From assembly GCA_934668285.1 (NCBI GenBank), contig CAKUNB010000007.1, positions 1 to 26,272 on the forward strand: a stretch of 26,272 nucleotides of DNA. The letters are read 5' to 3'. This stretch comes from an uncultured Oscillospiraceae bacterium. GTDB lineage: Bacteria > Bacillota > Clostridia > Oscillospirales > Oscillospiraceae. A program made the position numbers and the translations under genes. The notes beneath the pieces are model-generated. The model worked only from the letters and a program-made list of their open reading frames with translations, did no database searches and was not told the DNA's origin. Positions within the stretch are counted from its first letter, which is position 1; each line of letters starts with the position of its first letter. Of this stretch, positions 26,101 through 26,272 are shown piece after piece.

Positions 26101-26272
26101 CTGCAGCTCCAGATAGAAATGCTCCGGCCCAAAAATATCCGCCATTTCGAGGGCATAGCTTTTCGCGCCCTCGTAATCGCCCATGCGCAGGCGGCGCGGA
26201 ATCGCGCCGGCAAGGCACGCCGAAAGCGCGATCAGACCCGCGGAATGCTGCCGCAGCAGCGCCAGATCGACG
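23188..26272 (-). CDS. dnaE: DNA polymerase III alpha subunit DnaE (5' end outside window)
   Basis: The frame runs off the right edge; 1027 codons are visible, and ~120-150 N-terminal residues are missing compared with usual DnaE length. The fragment starts in the PHP domain (AGLIALSACLAGAIPRRL). The polymerase active site is MPDFDTDFCQERR, with GPGRGSGAASI, GTMAARAAIRDVGR and ALYRPGPMDSIPKF. Helix-hairpin-helix and OB-fold regions follow (ENLIKCGAFDGLG; MAGIVESVKMKTT, then YVTLEDDTASIELLVF). This is the DnaE1-like type, not PolC, since no inserted exonuclease domain is seen. It is a replicative polymerase acting at the fork. Confidence 0.96.
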   Translation of the reverse strand, partial: VDLALLRQHSAGLIALSACLAGAIPRRLRMGDYEGAKSYALEMADIFGPEHFYLELQDHGLPEQQEVNRGLIRLSAETGLPLVATNDAHYLTREDSYIQDVLMCIQMGKTVDDPNRMRFETQEFYIKSEDEMRALFPNHPSAIENTQKIADRCNVEFTFGVYHLPEYLPPDGSDSLTYFRRLCHEGFQERYPDAPESYRERLAYEMGVIERMGYVDYYLIVADFIRWAKAEGIPVGPGRGSGAASIAAYCMHITEVDPMKYALIFERFLNPERVSMPDFDTDFCQERRGEVIDYVMRKYGKDRVAQIVTFGTMAARAAIRDVGRALDFTYAETDTVAKLIPTTLHMTLDEALRVSPQLKELYDGDERMKKLIDTARALEGMPRNTSTHAAGVVITKDPVSDYVPLAKNDETVVTQFTMTTIEELGLLKMDFLGLRNLTIIDEAEREIRKRCPDFDLRTVRDDDPDSFRMLSEGKTAGVFQLESTGITGVCVNMKPQSIEDLTAIVALYRPGPMDSIPKFIDNKLHPEKITYLCPQLEPILKVTYGCIVYQEQVIEIFRKLGGYSLGQADNMRRAISKKKEKVIKAEQQTFVYGDPERGIPGAIANGVSETVALTIYRDILDFANYAFNKAHAVCYAKVSYDTAYLKCHFPKEYMAALLTSVLDNTAKAVGYIAECREMGIRLLHPDVNASEDSFTVEPEGIRFGLGAVKNIGRGLLRQMVRERELNGKFTSLEDFIDRMLDSDLNKRAVENLIKCGAFDGLGLNRAQMLYAYDLMMNAAADSKKRNIAGQLQLFDMLGGEETEKAGSVAVPKLAELPKRDLMQMEKETIGLYLSGHPMDEYRKQLKGTGVVPIVRVLQSFEQGDGVFRDEQTVRMAGIVESVKMKTTRNNSVMAYVTLEDDTASIELLVFSNVIRQTGENLRENAALVAEGRISVRDEKAPQLVVNRFLPIAQVAVPVEQRLYLRVPSENTAADRKTRAILNMFPGDKQAVLFYADSGVRRGTQCAVRDDMLGELRQLLGADSVVLK

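Overview
The window looks like a chromosomal segment of a high-GC member of the Clostridia, probably Oscillospirales. The support is a low-GC-phylum gene set (TypA, RecX, DnaE-type replicase, DUF1385/YqhQ, OmpR-type two-component pair, ThiT under a TPP riboswitch), SLH repeats for cell-wall anchoring, AGGAGG-type ribosome sites and GC-rich codon use. The taxonomic call is inference. No phage, transposase, CRISPR, tRNA or rRNA was seen.

Left part (1-13650), mostly + strand. It opens with the 3' part of a very large surface nucleotidase/phosphodiesterase ending in three SLH repeats. A P-loop kinase-like/CYTH fusion gene follows, converging on typA (- strand). Next come a small membrane protein with a lipobox-like N terminus coupled to a dCMP deaminase, a DEDDh exonuclease (- strand), and divergently from it a TPP-riboswitch-controlled thiamine transporter. 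After these lie a membrane-spanning double-zinc-site coiled-coil protein and a BrnQ-type branched-chain amino-acid carrier. A four-gene cluster closes this part: membrane protein, internally duplicated lipoprotein, tiny ferredoxin-thioredoxin reductase catalytic protein, and thioredoxin. The last two are separated by a run of strong palindromes.

Right part (13656-26272), all - strand. In transcription order: dnaE (5' end outside the window), a lipoprotein with Ca-binding-like DxDxDG loops, an OmpR-family response regulator, its histidine kinase, then the tightly overlapping housekeeping run yqhQ-prmC-recA-recX-rimO-pgsA. The junctions yqhQ/prmC, recA/recX and rimO/pgsA overlap, prmC/recA and recX/rimO are separated by only a few bases, so the six genes are probably one transcript with coupled translation.

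Regulation visible by eye: six good sigma-A-type promoters with 17-bp spacers on the left side, including a divergent pair whose -35 boxes overlap; a TPP riboswitch with its own intrinsic terminator; an extended -10 promoter with a 22-bp-period direct repeat ahead of the lipoprotein/two-component genes; and intrinsic terminators after the nucleotidase, CYTH, dCMP deaminase and thioredoxin genes. Several intergenic gaps hold palindromic or dispersed repeat-like DNA. I found no clear multi-gene defence or biosynthetic novelty. The most unusual items are the FTR-like/thioredoxin cluster with its palindromes, the two-zinc-site membrane protein, the P-loop/CYTH fusion, and the lipoprotein linked to a two-component system.
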